The position numbers were made by a program, and so were the translations under genes. Shown one piece after another: positions 26,607 through 34,029 of a stretch of 64,000 nucleotides of DNA. The stretch is from DSXH01 sp020724325 (GTDB taxonomy: Bacteria > Bacteroidota > Ignavibacteria > Ignavibacteriales > Melioribacteraceae), in the NCBI GenBank assembly GCA_040756515.1, contig JBFLYW010000018.1:1-64000 (forward strand), in the 5' to 3' direction. The notes under the pieces were generated by a model that saw only the letters and a list, made by a program, of their open reading frames with translations, did no database searches and was not told where the DNA came from. Within the stretch, counting starts at the first letter, position 1. Each line of letters starts with the position of its first letter.

Positions 26607-26786
26607 TTAGGACTCAGGAACAAACATGGATCTGCCGGCGTAATAACCGCAGCTCGGGCATGCTCTATGGCTTAATTTTAGTTCGCCGCAATTCGAGCAA
26701 CGGCTTAAGGTAGGAACAGTTGCCTTATAGTGTGTTCTGCGCTTATCCCTTCTACTCTTAGACATCTTTCGTTTCGGATTAGGCAT
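26607..26786 (-). CDS. rpmF: 50S ribosomal protein L32
   Basis: Translated by hand from the gap between plsX and the DUF177 gene: 59 aa starting MPNPKRKMSKSRRDKRRTH and ending GRSMFVPES. Two cysteine pairs, CSNC and CPSC, form the zinc ribbon of the zinc-containing L32 form. It lies between the DUF177 gene (14 bases upstream) and plsX, its usual place. A basic N-terminus and SHRACPSCGYYAGR near the end confirm the assignment. Confidence 0.96.
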   Translation of the reverse strand: MPNPKRKMSKSRRDKRRTHYKATVPTLSRCSNCGELKLSHRACPSCGYYAGRSMFVPES

Positions 26787-26800
26787 CGTTTAACCTTTGT

Positions 26801-27298
26801 TTAGTTATTAGATTTTAATTTTTTCAATGGTTCCCAGATATCATTGCTTTTTACAATTCTACAATCGCATTTATCAGTATTGAGATTAATTCCACAAACC
26901 GGACATAAACCTTTGCAATCCTCTCTGCACAGTTTCTTCATCGGAATTGATAGTTCGGTATATTCACATACGTCCTTACTGATATCTATTTTATCCTGAT
27001 CAGCAGAAAGATATTTTACATTATAATCCTCAGAAACTTTCGGACCCTTTGAAAAAATGTAACTCATCTGAAAATTTGAATTCAATTCTGTAATGCATTC
27101 TGAATTACATCGATCGCATATCATTTTAGATTTTACCACTGCATCGCAATTTAATACAATCTGATGGTTGGACTTATCCATTTTGCAATCTACATATACG
27201 TTTCCGAAGAATAATTCTTCAAGACCTACCTTTTCGACAGGTTCATCAAATATAATTTGATGGATGCCGTTCGAAAAATTTGTATATTTTATTATCAT
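26801..27298 (-). CDS. DUF177 (YceD) family protein
   Basis: Protein of about 165 aa of the YceD family, which is linked to 23S rRNA accumulation in bacteria and plants. A zinc-like motif CDRCNSEC sits in the middle, and the C-terminal LCREDCKGLCPVCGINLNTD is the typical family ending. ATG 27298 (MIIKYTNF) is preferred to an upstream in-frame start at 27313. The gene heads the rpmF-plsX-fab operon and diverges from the PrsW gene across 140 bases that must hold both promoters. Confidence 0.9.
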   Translation of the reverse strand: MIIKYTNFSNGIHQIIFDEPVEKVGLEELFFGNVYVDCKMDKSNHQIVLNCDAVVKSKMICDRCNSECITELNSNFQMSYIFSKGPKVSEDYNVKYLSADQDKIDISKDVCEYTELSIPMKKLCREDCKGLCPVCGINLNTDKCDCRIVKSNDIWEPLKKLKSNN

Positions 27299-27438
27299 TT
27301 TAACAAAGAGCAAAAAAATTGGGACAAAATATAGTTACCAAATCGCTTATAATCAAGAAATGATTAAATCTGTAGATATGAAAGATATCTTCAAAATTTT
27401 TCTTTATTCTATTATAAATAAAGAATATGAGTTAGCAA

Positions 27439-28389
27439 ATGCCTACTAATGTTTCCCTGTTTGCTGCAATAATTCCAATGATAATTTATTTAATAATTAT
27501 CTGGAGAATGGACAAATATGAACGAGAGCCACTGAAATTTTTGATACTTCATTTTATCTGGGGTGCTTTCGGTGCAATCATATTGGGAATTTTGGGAAAC
27601 GTTATGCTCGGAAAACTTACAGGATTTGAGGAAGATGGAACTCACAAAAACTCACTCATTCAAACAATAATCTTTGCTCCTGTGTCAGAAGAAATTGCAA
27701 AAGGAGTTTTTTTACTCTGGTCAGTCAACTCCAGAAAGTTTGATAATGTAACCGATGGTTTAGTCTATGGAAGTGCAATAGGACTCGGATTTGGGATGAC
27801 AGAAAACTTTACATACTTTATAACATATGGCGATACGTTATCAACCTGGGTTTACCTGGTATTTGTCCGTTCATTATTCTCCGCAGTAATGCATATGATT
27901 TCAACTGCCACATTCGGAGCTTCTCTGGGTATTGCAAAATTCAATTTGTGTTCAACTAAATCATTTTTACCTATAGCCGGATTATTGCTGGCTCTTTTTT
28001 TTCACTTCCTATGGAATTTTACAGTGAGCTACAATAGCACCTTCTTGTTTGGTTTTGTATTTATGATAGGACTGATTATTTATTTTATTTTACTTTTCAA
28101 ATATGCTATACGAAAAGAAAAAGAAATAATTGTAAATGAATTGAGCGAAGAGTTTGAGATGTTGAACCTTCCAAAGGATCACATAAAAATAATCAGTTCG
28201 CCGTTAAGATTTAGGAAAGGATGGGTTGATGAAAATATCCGCAAGCAGTATTTCAGGAATGCAATAAGACTTGCATTTATGAAGATGCAGAGTAAAAACA
28301 GCGAAGGTTATTTAAAAGCAGCATACGATTATGAAGTTGAAATTCTTCGTGATATGATTCGCAATTTACAACCAATAAAAACAATATGA
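27439..28389 (+). CDS. PrsW-family membrane protease
   Basis: Polytopic membrane protein of 316 aa related to PrsW, the site-1 protease that cleaves the anti-sigma factor RsiW in Bacillus. The glutamate motif APVSEEIAKG (about residues 80-89), DGLVYGSAIGLGFGMTENFTY, and membrane-embedded histidines in FSAVMHMIST and LFFHFLWNF are the PrsW/CAAX-type catalytic elements. The last 80 residues are a cytosolic tail. No sigma/anti-sigma pair is adjacent, so the substrate is unknown. Its stop overlaps the nadD start. Confidence 0.85.
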   Translation: MPTNVSLFAAIIPMIIYLIIIWRMDKYEREPLKFLILHFIWGAFGAIILGILGNVMLGKLTGFEEDGTHKNSLIQTIIFAPVSEEIAKGVFLLWSVNSRKFDNVTDGLVYGSAIGLGFGMTENFTYFITYGDTLSTWVYLVFVRSLFSAVMHMISTATFGASLGIAKFNLCSTKSFLPIAGLLLALFFHFLWNFTVSYNSTFLFGFVFMIGLIIYFILLFKYAIRKEKEIIVNELSEEFEMLNLPKDHIKIISSPLRFRKGWVDENIRKQYFRNAIRLAFMKMQSKNSEGYLKAAYDYEVEILRDMIRNLQPIKTI

Positions 28390-28982
28390 TTAAAATGGAA
28401 AATAGAATTGGTATCTTTGGCGGCACTTTCGATCCTGTTCATAACGGACATTTAATAACTGCAAGGTACGTTCTCGAAAAAAGAAACCTAGAAAAAATAA
28501 TTTTTATTCCTTGCTACATCTCTCCTCATAAGGCAGATTTATTAACCTCTTCAGCAGAACACCGACTTAATATGTTAAAGCTGGCAATTAAAGATTCATC
28601 TTATTTCGATTATTCGGATTATGAGCTTTTAGCAGGTGGAATTTCATATTCTTACAACACATTAATCCACTTGAGTGATAAGTATGAATCGATAGAATTG
28701 ATTATAGGTTATGATAATCTGCTTGTATTCGATAAATGGAACAAGCCGGATGATATAATTAGCATAGCTAAATTAGTTGTAATGAAGAGAAATACAGATG
28801 TAGATAATAAAAGGAACAGATTTTTTGAAAATGCTGTTTTATTAGCAACGCCAACTATAGAAATATCATCTACAGATATACGTGAACGAGTTCGGAATAA
28901 TTTGCCGATTGAGTATCTTGTACCGGACAGCGTTAAGAAATATATTTCAGAGACTAATTTGTACAGGGAAAAATCAATATGA
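28386..28982 (+). CDS. nadD: Nicotinate-nucleotide adenylyltransferase
   Basis: Adenylates nicotinate mononucleotide in NAD synthesis. The nucleotidyltransferase HxGH motif is in GGTFDPVHNGH (residues 12-22), and the late ISSTDIRERV matches the ISSTxxR motif. Length 198 aa is normal. It overlaps the PrsW-like gene upstream (ATGA) and meaB downstream (ATGA), forming a compact operon of unrelated functions. Confidence 0.96.
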   Translation: MIKMENRIGIFGGTFDPVHNGHLITARYVLEKRNLEKIIFIPCYISPHKADLLTSSAEHRLNMLKLAIKDSSYFDYSDYELLAGGISYSYNTLIHLSDKYESIELIIGYDNLLVFDKWNKPDDIISIAKLVVMKRNTDVDNKRNRFFENAVLLATPTIEISSTDIRERVRNNLPIEYLVPDSVKKYISETNLYREKSI

Positions 28983-29935
28983 ATGTAACTGAAATTGCAG
29001 AGAAAATTTATGAGAATGATAAACGAATTGTATCGCGAGCAATAAGTATAGTAGAATCGAATAATTCAATTTCCACCGATTTATTAAAAGAGCTTCACAA
29101 AAAAACGGGAAAAGCATATAGAATAGGAATAACAGGTCCGCCTGGAGCCGGTAAATCTACATTAACAAACCAACTTGCAAAATATTACCGTAGTATGAAT
29201 AAGACGGTAGGAATAATAGCTGTTGATCCTACAAGTCCTTTTACCGGCGGAGCTTTACTTGGCGATAGAGTCCGTATGAACGATATTGGAAATGACCCGG
29301 GAATATTTATAAGAAGTATGGCTTCCAGGGGAAGTCTTGGCGGACTTAGTAAAAATGCTATTGACGCTGCAGATGTCCTTGACGCCGCCGGTTATGAATA
29401 TATTATTTTCGAAACAGTTGGTGTTGGGCAATCCGAACTCGATATTGCAAAAACCGCAGATACTACAATTGTTGTTCTTGTACCAGAATCGGGCGACTCT
29501 ATTCAAGCCATGAAAGCGGGATTGATGGAAATAGCAGACTTCTTCGTTCTTAATAAAAGTGATAGACCGGGATCCGATTCGGCACAGACAGCATTAAAAA
29601 CAATTTTGATGCTGAGAGATCATACAGAAAAAGATTGGCTTCCAAACATTATAAAATGTGTTGCATCCGAAAATATCGGTACTATAGAAATTGCTGTGGA
29701 AATCGATCGCCACCGCAATTTTATGATAAGTAATAATTTACTTAAGGAGAAACGGGAAGAGAATTACAAAGTCAGAATAAAGGAAATTGTAGAAAACTTA
29801 CTTAAGAATGAACTTTGGACTGGCGAGAACCACAGTCTATTAAACGAGTCATTACGGGAAGTAATTGCCGGAACAACATCGCCTTATCAGGTTGCTGAAA
29901 CTCTCTACAATAATTTCAAAAAAATGATAGGTTGA
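28979..29935 (+). CDS. meaB: Methylmalonyl-CoA mutase-associated GTPase MeaB
   Basis: G3E-family GTPase that protects and loads adenosylcobalamin-dependent methylmalonyl-CoA mutase. P-loop GPPGAGKST is at residues 53-61; VDPTSPFTGGALLGDRVRM, IFETVGVGQSE and FVLNKSDRPG are the other GTPase motifs. Length 318 aa. Its place before acyl-CoA dehydrogenase and acyl-CoA carboxylase suggests propionate or branched-chain amino-acid breakdown. The mutase genes are not in this window. Confidence 0.95.
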   Translation: MNVTEIAEKIYENDKRIVSRAISIVESNNSISTDLLKELHKKTGKAYRIGITGPPGAGKSTLTNQLAKYYRSMNKTVGIIAVDPTSPFTGGALLGDRVRMNDIGNDPGIFIRSMASRGSLGGLSKNAIDAADVLDAAGYEYIIFETVGVGQSELDIAKTADTTIVVLVPESGDSIQAMKAGLMEIADFFVLNKSDRPGSDSAQTALKTILMLRDHTEKDWLPNIIKCVASENIGTIEIAVEIDRHRNFMISNNLLKEKREENYKVRIKEIVENLLKNELWTGENHSLLNESLREVIAGTTSPYQVAETLYNNFKKMIG

Positions 29936-29936
29936 T

Positions 29937-31100
29937 ATGGAAAACAACAACAATCAATTTATAATAGAGCTTGATGAAAACCGAAAGAACATTAGAGATA
30001 CAATCCGCGGGTTTGCTGAATCTGTTATTAAACCAGTAGTAATGGAATATGATGAACCCCAGAAATTTCCTTTGGAAATAATGAAGCAGCTTGGCGAATT
30101 AGGATTTCTTGGAATTCTTGTCCCGGAAGAATATGGCGGTGTTGGTTTAGGCTATGTAGAGTATTCAATTGTAGTTGAAGAAATAGCACGGGTTGACCCA
30201 TCAATTGCCCTTTCAGTTGCAGCACACAACGGTTTATGTACAAATCATATTCTTGTTCATGCAAATGAAGAACTGAAGAAAAAATATCTTCCAGATCTTG
30301 CAAGCGGAAAAAAAATTGGTGCATGGGGTTTAACAGAACCTTCAAGCGGTAGCGATGCTGCCGCTATGCAAACCACTGCTCTATTTCAGGATAACAATTA
30401 TATTCTCAACGGGACAAAAAATTTTATTACTCACGGTGAATCGGGTCAAACAATAGTTGTTATGGCAGTAACAGATAAGTCAGAAGTTAAAAAAGGAATT
30501 TCAGCATTTGTTGTTGAAAAAGATTTTTCAGGATTCAGCTCCGGCAAAAAAGAAAATAAACTTGGTATGCGTGCAAGTGAAACTACTCAATTGCATTTTG
30601 AGAATTGTATTGTGCCAAAAGAAAATCTAATAGGTGTTGAAGGGGAAGGTTTTATTCAGGCAATGAAAATACTTGAAGGAGGCAGAATTTCCATTGCAGC
30701 ATTAAGTGTTGGACTTGCACAAGGATGTCTCGAAGCTGCTATCTCATACTCAAAACAGAGAAAGCAATTCAATAAACCGATATCGGAATTTCAAGCAATA
30801 CAATTTAAGCTTGCAGATATTGCAACTGATATTGAAGCGGCACGATTAATGACATATAAAGCCGCACAACTAAAAGATAGCGGTAAGCCGGTTTCTTCTG
30901 CTGCAGCAAAAGCAAAGTTATTTGCAAGTGAAATTGCCACTAAAGCTGCAAGCGAAGCTGTCCAAATTTTCGGCGGCTACGGATTTGTAAAAGATTACCC
31001 GGTAGAAAAATTTTACAGAGACGTTAAACTGCTTACAATAGGAGAAGGTACATCAGAAGTTCAGAGAATTATTTTAGCAAGAGATCTTTTACAGGATTAA
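29937..31100 (+). CDS. Acyl-CoA dehydrogenase
   Basis: FAD-dependent dehydrogenase of 387 aa acting on a short or branched acyl-CoA. Signatures are GAWGLTEPSSGSDAA (FAD/substrate loop, about residues 122-136), GLAQGCLEAAISYSKQRKQFNKPI, and the C-terminal IGEGTSEVQRIILAR, whose Glu is at the catalytic-base position of short-chain members. It starts 2 bases after meaB. The intended operon partner, the carboxylase beta subunit, now lies about 3 kb downstream beyond the restriction-modification genes. Confidence 0.95.
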   Translation: MENNNNQFIIELDENRKNIRDTIRGFAESVIKPVVMEYDEPQKFPLEIMKQLGELGFLGILVPEEYGGVGLGYVEYSIVVEEIARVDPSIALSVAAHNGLCTNHILVHANEELKKKYLPDLASGKKIGAWGLTEPSSGSDAAAMQTTALFQDNNYILNGTKNFITHGESGQTIVVMAVTDKSEVKKGISAFVVEKDFSGFSSGKKENKLGMRASETTQLHFENCIVPKENLIGVEGEGFIQAMKILEGGRISIAALSVGLAQGCLEAAISYSKQRKQFNKPISEFQAIQFKLADIATDIEAARLMTYKAAQLKDSGKPVSSAAAKAKLFASEIATKAASEAVQIFGGYGFVKDYPVEKFYRDVKLLTIGEGTSEVQRIILARDLLQD

Positions 31101-31113
31101 TTATTTAGAGGCA

Positions 31114-31244
31114 TCTGAAAAATTCAGAAAGGTTATTTCGAAGGAGCGGAGCGACTGAGAAGTGTTATTTCGAATCCCGCAAAGCGGGATGAGAAGTGTT
31201 ATTTCGAATCCCGCAAAGCGGGATGAGAAACGTCATTTTTCAGA
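31114..31244 (+). repeat. Modular palindromic repeat element (copy 1)
   Basis: Non-coding element bounded by the inverted ends CTGAAAAAT (31114-31122) and ATTTTTCAG (31235-31243). Inside are units of the form TTATTTCGAA-palindrome-GAGAA. One unit has the centre GGAGCGGAGCGACT, and two exact tandem 34-bp units at 31157-31190 and 31191-31224 have the centre TCCCGCAAAGCGGGAT. A related element lies at 42389-42538. It may form strong RNA hairpins at the end of the acyl-CoA dehydrogenase transcript. Confidence 0.85.
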
Positions 31245-31280
31245 GGTTGCTATTTACTGATTTCGCGCAATAGATTTTTT

Positions 31281-31380
31281 TGCATCTAAATCACTAAAAC
31301 ATCAAGTGTAAATATGAATTTACTTGTTTAGTGTTATTTCTTTCTGCTTTCGTGCCTTGTAGGCTAATGCTTTTTGAATA
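31281..31380 (+). repeat. Interspersed repeat family 2 (copy 1)
   Basis: About 100 bp, from TGCATCTAAATCACTAAAAC to the end of CTAATGCTTTTTGAATA, closely matches the reverse complement of 48584-48684. Shared blocks include CACTAAAACA, CAAGTGTAAA, TTTACTTGTTT and GCTTTCGTGC. It has no open reading frame. It completes a gene-free stretch of about 320 bases (31101-31419) that contains both repeat families. Confidence 0.8.
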
Positions 31381-31405
31381 GATACCTAATATCAGTTATT
31401 TAGAT

Positions 31406-31446
31406 AAAGGAGAATTTAAATGAATCTTAAAAACAGCAAGATTTAG
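31406..31446 (+). promoter_or_regulatory. Strong ribosome-binding site and frame-shifted start of the endonuclease
   Basis: TAAAGGAG (31405-31412) stands 7 bases before ATG 31420. That ATG reads MNLKNSKI and stops at TAG 31444-31446. One extra A in the A5 tract 31429-31433 would instead read MNLKKQQDLVEFWEFHYL and run in frame into the endonuclease. The later ATG at 31488 has no Shine-Dalgarno sequence. This points to the true start at 31420 with a one-base loss, a switchable tract, or a sequencing error. Confidence 0.75.
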
Positions 31447-31487
31447 TAGAGTTTTGGGAATTCCATTATTTAAAACAAATAGAATTC

Positions 31488-32144
31488 ATGCTAAAACAAG
31501 ATGTGGATAAAATGTTGGATGGATTAAAATCTAAAGATAAAATAAAAAATGATTGGTTCAATATTTTTAATAATTTTGATAAGAAAAGACAAAATTCTGA
31601 TTTTTCAAGAGGAGCCGAAAGGATTTATTATTGGTTATTCAATCAATTTGGTACTCCAAATTCAGCACCAATAGGAGCTGATTTATTTTTTGAAACATAC
31701 AACGCCTTTGTACATATTGATGTAAAAACTGCAAAATTAGATAATCCTTCAGATTATAAGGGTAAAATACCAATTGGTGCAAATCAGACTAGCTATAAAA
31801 TAGATGGATCTAATTTTCAAGTAAATCTGCCTATAAAATATTCTTATAAAGAAAAAACTTGTTTAACATATTTAATAAATATTATATATGATTTGGTAAA
31901 AGATAATATTGTAATAAAAGCAATAATACTAGTTTCAGTACCCAACGGGATTCTTTCATCTATTTATGGGAAATCAATTATTGATGCTGGTAAAAGTGGC
32001 TATAAGGGGAAAGGATTTAGATATGCGTTTAGTAAAAATCATAAATTTATTTCGATTAAAAATGAATCTCGTGTTAGAATTATTTATAGCAGTGATGATT
32101 TCAAAGATAATATTGACAAAAAAATCGGTTTGATAAGTGAATGA
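31488..32144 (+). CDS. Type II restriction endonuclease, N-terminus frame-shifted (218 aa from ATG)
   Basis: PD-(D/E)xK-type endonuclease next to its methyltransferase. The core is visible as IGADLFFE (Asp65) and HIDVKT (Asp78-x-Lys80), with Glu44 in GAERIYYWLF on the preceding helix. The recognition site is unknown. The reading frame is open upstream of 31488 back to the stop at 31428-31430, coding for about 19 plausible residues (DLVEFWEFHYLKQIEF), but it lacks a start codon unless the A5 tract at 31429-31433 gains a base. As written, translation may begin weakly at 31488 or not at all. The stop overlaps the methyltransferase start by 8 bases. The gene is noticeably more AT-rich than the flanking acyl-CoA genes. 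Confidence 0.75.
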   Translation: MLKQDVDKMLDGLKSKDKIKNDWFNIFNNFDKKRQNSDFSRGAERIYYWLFNQFGTPNSAPIGADLFFETYNAFVHIDVKTAKLDNPSDYKGKIPIGANQTSYKIDGSNFQVNLPIKYSYKEKTCLTYLINIIYDLVKDNIVIKAIILVSVPNGILSSIYGKSIIDAGKSGYKGKGFRYAFSKNHKFISIKNESRVRIIYSSDDFKDNIDKKIGLISE

Positions 32145-34029
32145 AAAATATTTATTAATAAACAGTGATGTATTTGCTGGATTAAATTCGCTGTCTGATA
32201 GTTCAATAGATGTAGCTATTACATCACCACCATATTGGAATCAGAGAGATTATGGATTTAATAATCAAATTGGGAGTGAAGCAACTTATCAAGAGTATAT
32301 AGACAAATTAACATCAATTTTTATCCTATTGAAGGCTAAACTAAAAAATAATGGAGTTTTCTTTCTTAATACTGGTGATAAGTACTTATCTAAATATGGT
32401 AAATCCCCTCTAGCTTTTATTCCATATAAGTTAGTAAACTCAATGATTTTAACCGGCTGGATACTGAACGACATTATTGTTTGGTATAAACCTAATCACA
32501 TGCCGTCAAGTATTAAAAATAGATTTGCTAATTCATATGAACCAATCTTTGTACTCTCTCCTTCTGATGATAGTATTTATAATAATGCTAATAATTTTTC
32601 GAATATAGTAAAGATCAACCTTCAACCAACACTATATAAGCATGTTGCAGTATTTCCAGAAAAATTAGTTTTAAATTTACTTTCAAAATTAAAACTAAAA
32701 AATAATTTTGCTGTTTTGGACCCATTTGCTGGCAGCGGAACAACATTAAAAGTTATAAAAGATAATTTCCCCTTCGCAAATGCATGCATGATTGAATTTA
32801 ATGACGATTATATCGACATTATAAAACAAAGATGTAAGTTGGAGAAAAATTATATTGAAAGAGCATATAATTTTATACCTTATGAAATAATTAGCTCAAA
32901 AAAAATAGAAGATGAGACACTTGAGCTATTTGATAAGTATTCTGAATATAATACATCCAAACAACAACAAGGATTAATAGAAATTACTAATAATAAAAGC
33001 GAATACTTTAATTTACTATCTAAATTTGAAAATCATTTAATCAAAAATAGAATAATGAACAATGGCTTATGTTTTATAGGAAGTCGGCAATTTGACATTG
33101 ATTTATTCATTAGAACAAGTGCATTAAACAACAAAGGCTGGATTATTAGAAATATTTTAATTGCTCATAATAATGTAAAATGGTTTCCTATATTTATGAT
33201 AGTTGATGATAATAAAAGATCTGACTATGTATTTAACTACCAAAATCTAAAGTTGAAAACTAAGTCAGAATATAATAGAGATTGGTCGGTAACTGACTTT
33301 ATTGGATTTCTAGTGACAGATACTGTTCATAAGAATAAAAAAAATGGTATTGTTATTAAAATTGTTGAATACTATGAGAATAAATTCCCAAGAATTGTAG
33401 TAGTTAAATGGAACGACGGTAAATTTACTAAAGAATTTGTTGCTCAGGATCAAAATGAAATTGATTCATACATTGTTCAAAAATATATTTCTTATATCAA
33501 AATTAAGGAAATGTCCGGCATAAATGCTTTTCATGAATTTATAGAATCATTTGATATTGATGATAAAAAAATAAATAATAGCCGTAAGAAGAATAATTAT
33601 AATGGGAAGTATAAAGAGGAATCGAGAAAAAATTGGGGAGCCTCACCAGGAGCTCGTTCATCTTTAGAAAATGAATATTTTTCATTACAAAGATTATATA
33701 CAGTAGACCAGAAACTAATCGCTGATTACTTAAATATAGAGAGAGTAGAAAAAGGTTATTCTAAAACTGAATTTACAAATCTCTTTCCACCATCCTACAA
33801 GCACACTGTTGGGCATTGGTTAAGAAAAGATTTTGGAGGCTCAATCCCTACGCCAGAGGATTGGGAATTAATTTCACATTTTTTGGATATTGATGAATCT
33901 TTTACAAAATATGCGACAAGAACTGCATTAAAATTACAAACAGTTCAGCATTCGGACTTTAAAATGCCGGATGATTTCTTTGAAGAAACATTCATTCGTA
34001 AATTAAAGAGGTTATTTTCAACAAAATGA
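32137..34029 (+). CDS. DNA methyltransferase (beta-class, probable N4-cytosine), 630 aa
   Basis: Modification enzyme of a type II system. Motif IV is TSPPYW (residues 29-34), and motif I DPFAGSGTT is at about 195-203, so the order IV...I marks the beta class; SPPYW often means N4-cytosine, but N6-adenine is possible. The methylase domain ends near residue 230. The remaining 400 residues are an unusual extension, including a near-C-terminal segment YKHTVGHWLRKDFGGSIPTPEDW that also occurs in other DNA methylases and may bind DNA. Its stop overlaps the start of the carboxylase gene (ATGA). Confidence 0.88.
   Translation: MNEKYLLINSDVFAGLNSLSDSSIDVAITSPPYWNQRDYGFNNQIGSEATYQEYIDKLTSIFILLKAKLKNNGVFFLNTGDKYLSKYGKSPLAFIPYKLVNSMILTGWILNDIIVWYKPNHMPSSIKNRFANSYEPIFVLSPSDDSIYNNANNFSNIVKINLQPTLYKHVAVFPEKLVLNLLSKLKLKNNFAVLDPFAGSGTTLKVIKDNFPFANACMIEFNDDYIDIIKQRCKLEKNYIERAYNFIPYEIISSKKIEDETLELFDKYSEYNTSKQQQGLIEITNNKSEYFNLLSKFENHLIKNRIMNNGLCFIGSRQFDIDLFIRTSALNNKGWIIRNILIAHNNVKWFPIFMIVDDNKRSDYVFNYQNLKLKTKSEYNRDWSVTDFIGFLVTDTVHKNKKNGIVIKIVEYYENKFPRIVVVKWNDGKFTKEFVAQDQNEIDSYIVQKYISYIKIKEMSGINAFHEFIESFDIDDKKINNSRKKNNYNGKYKEESRKNWGASPGARSSLENEYFSLQRLYTVDQKLIADYLNIERVEKGYSKTEFTNLFPPSYKHTVGHWLRKDFGGSIPTPEDWELISHFLDIDESFTKYATRTALKLQTVQHSDFKMPDDFFEETFIRKLKRLFSTK

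Noticed and set aside
31157..31224. Possible CRISPR array, because two exact 34-bp repeats with a palindromic centre occur
   Set aside because: The copies are directly adjacent with no spacers, there are only two, and no cas genes are present; they fit a modular palindromic element instead.
31420..31446. Programmed -1 ribosomal frameshifting for the endonuclease
   Set aside because: The sequence CTTAAAAAC is not a canonical slippery heptamer in frame and no downstream pseudoknot is evident; an indel or slipped-strand change in the A5 tract is simpler.
32137..34029. This methyltransferase as the missing DISARM methylase
   Set aside because: It is 23 kb away, overlaps its own endonuclease gene, and has SPPYW and beta-class order rather than the C5-cytosine enzyme expected with DrmE.
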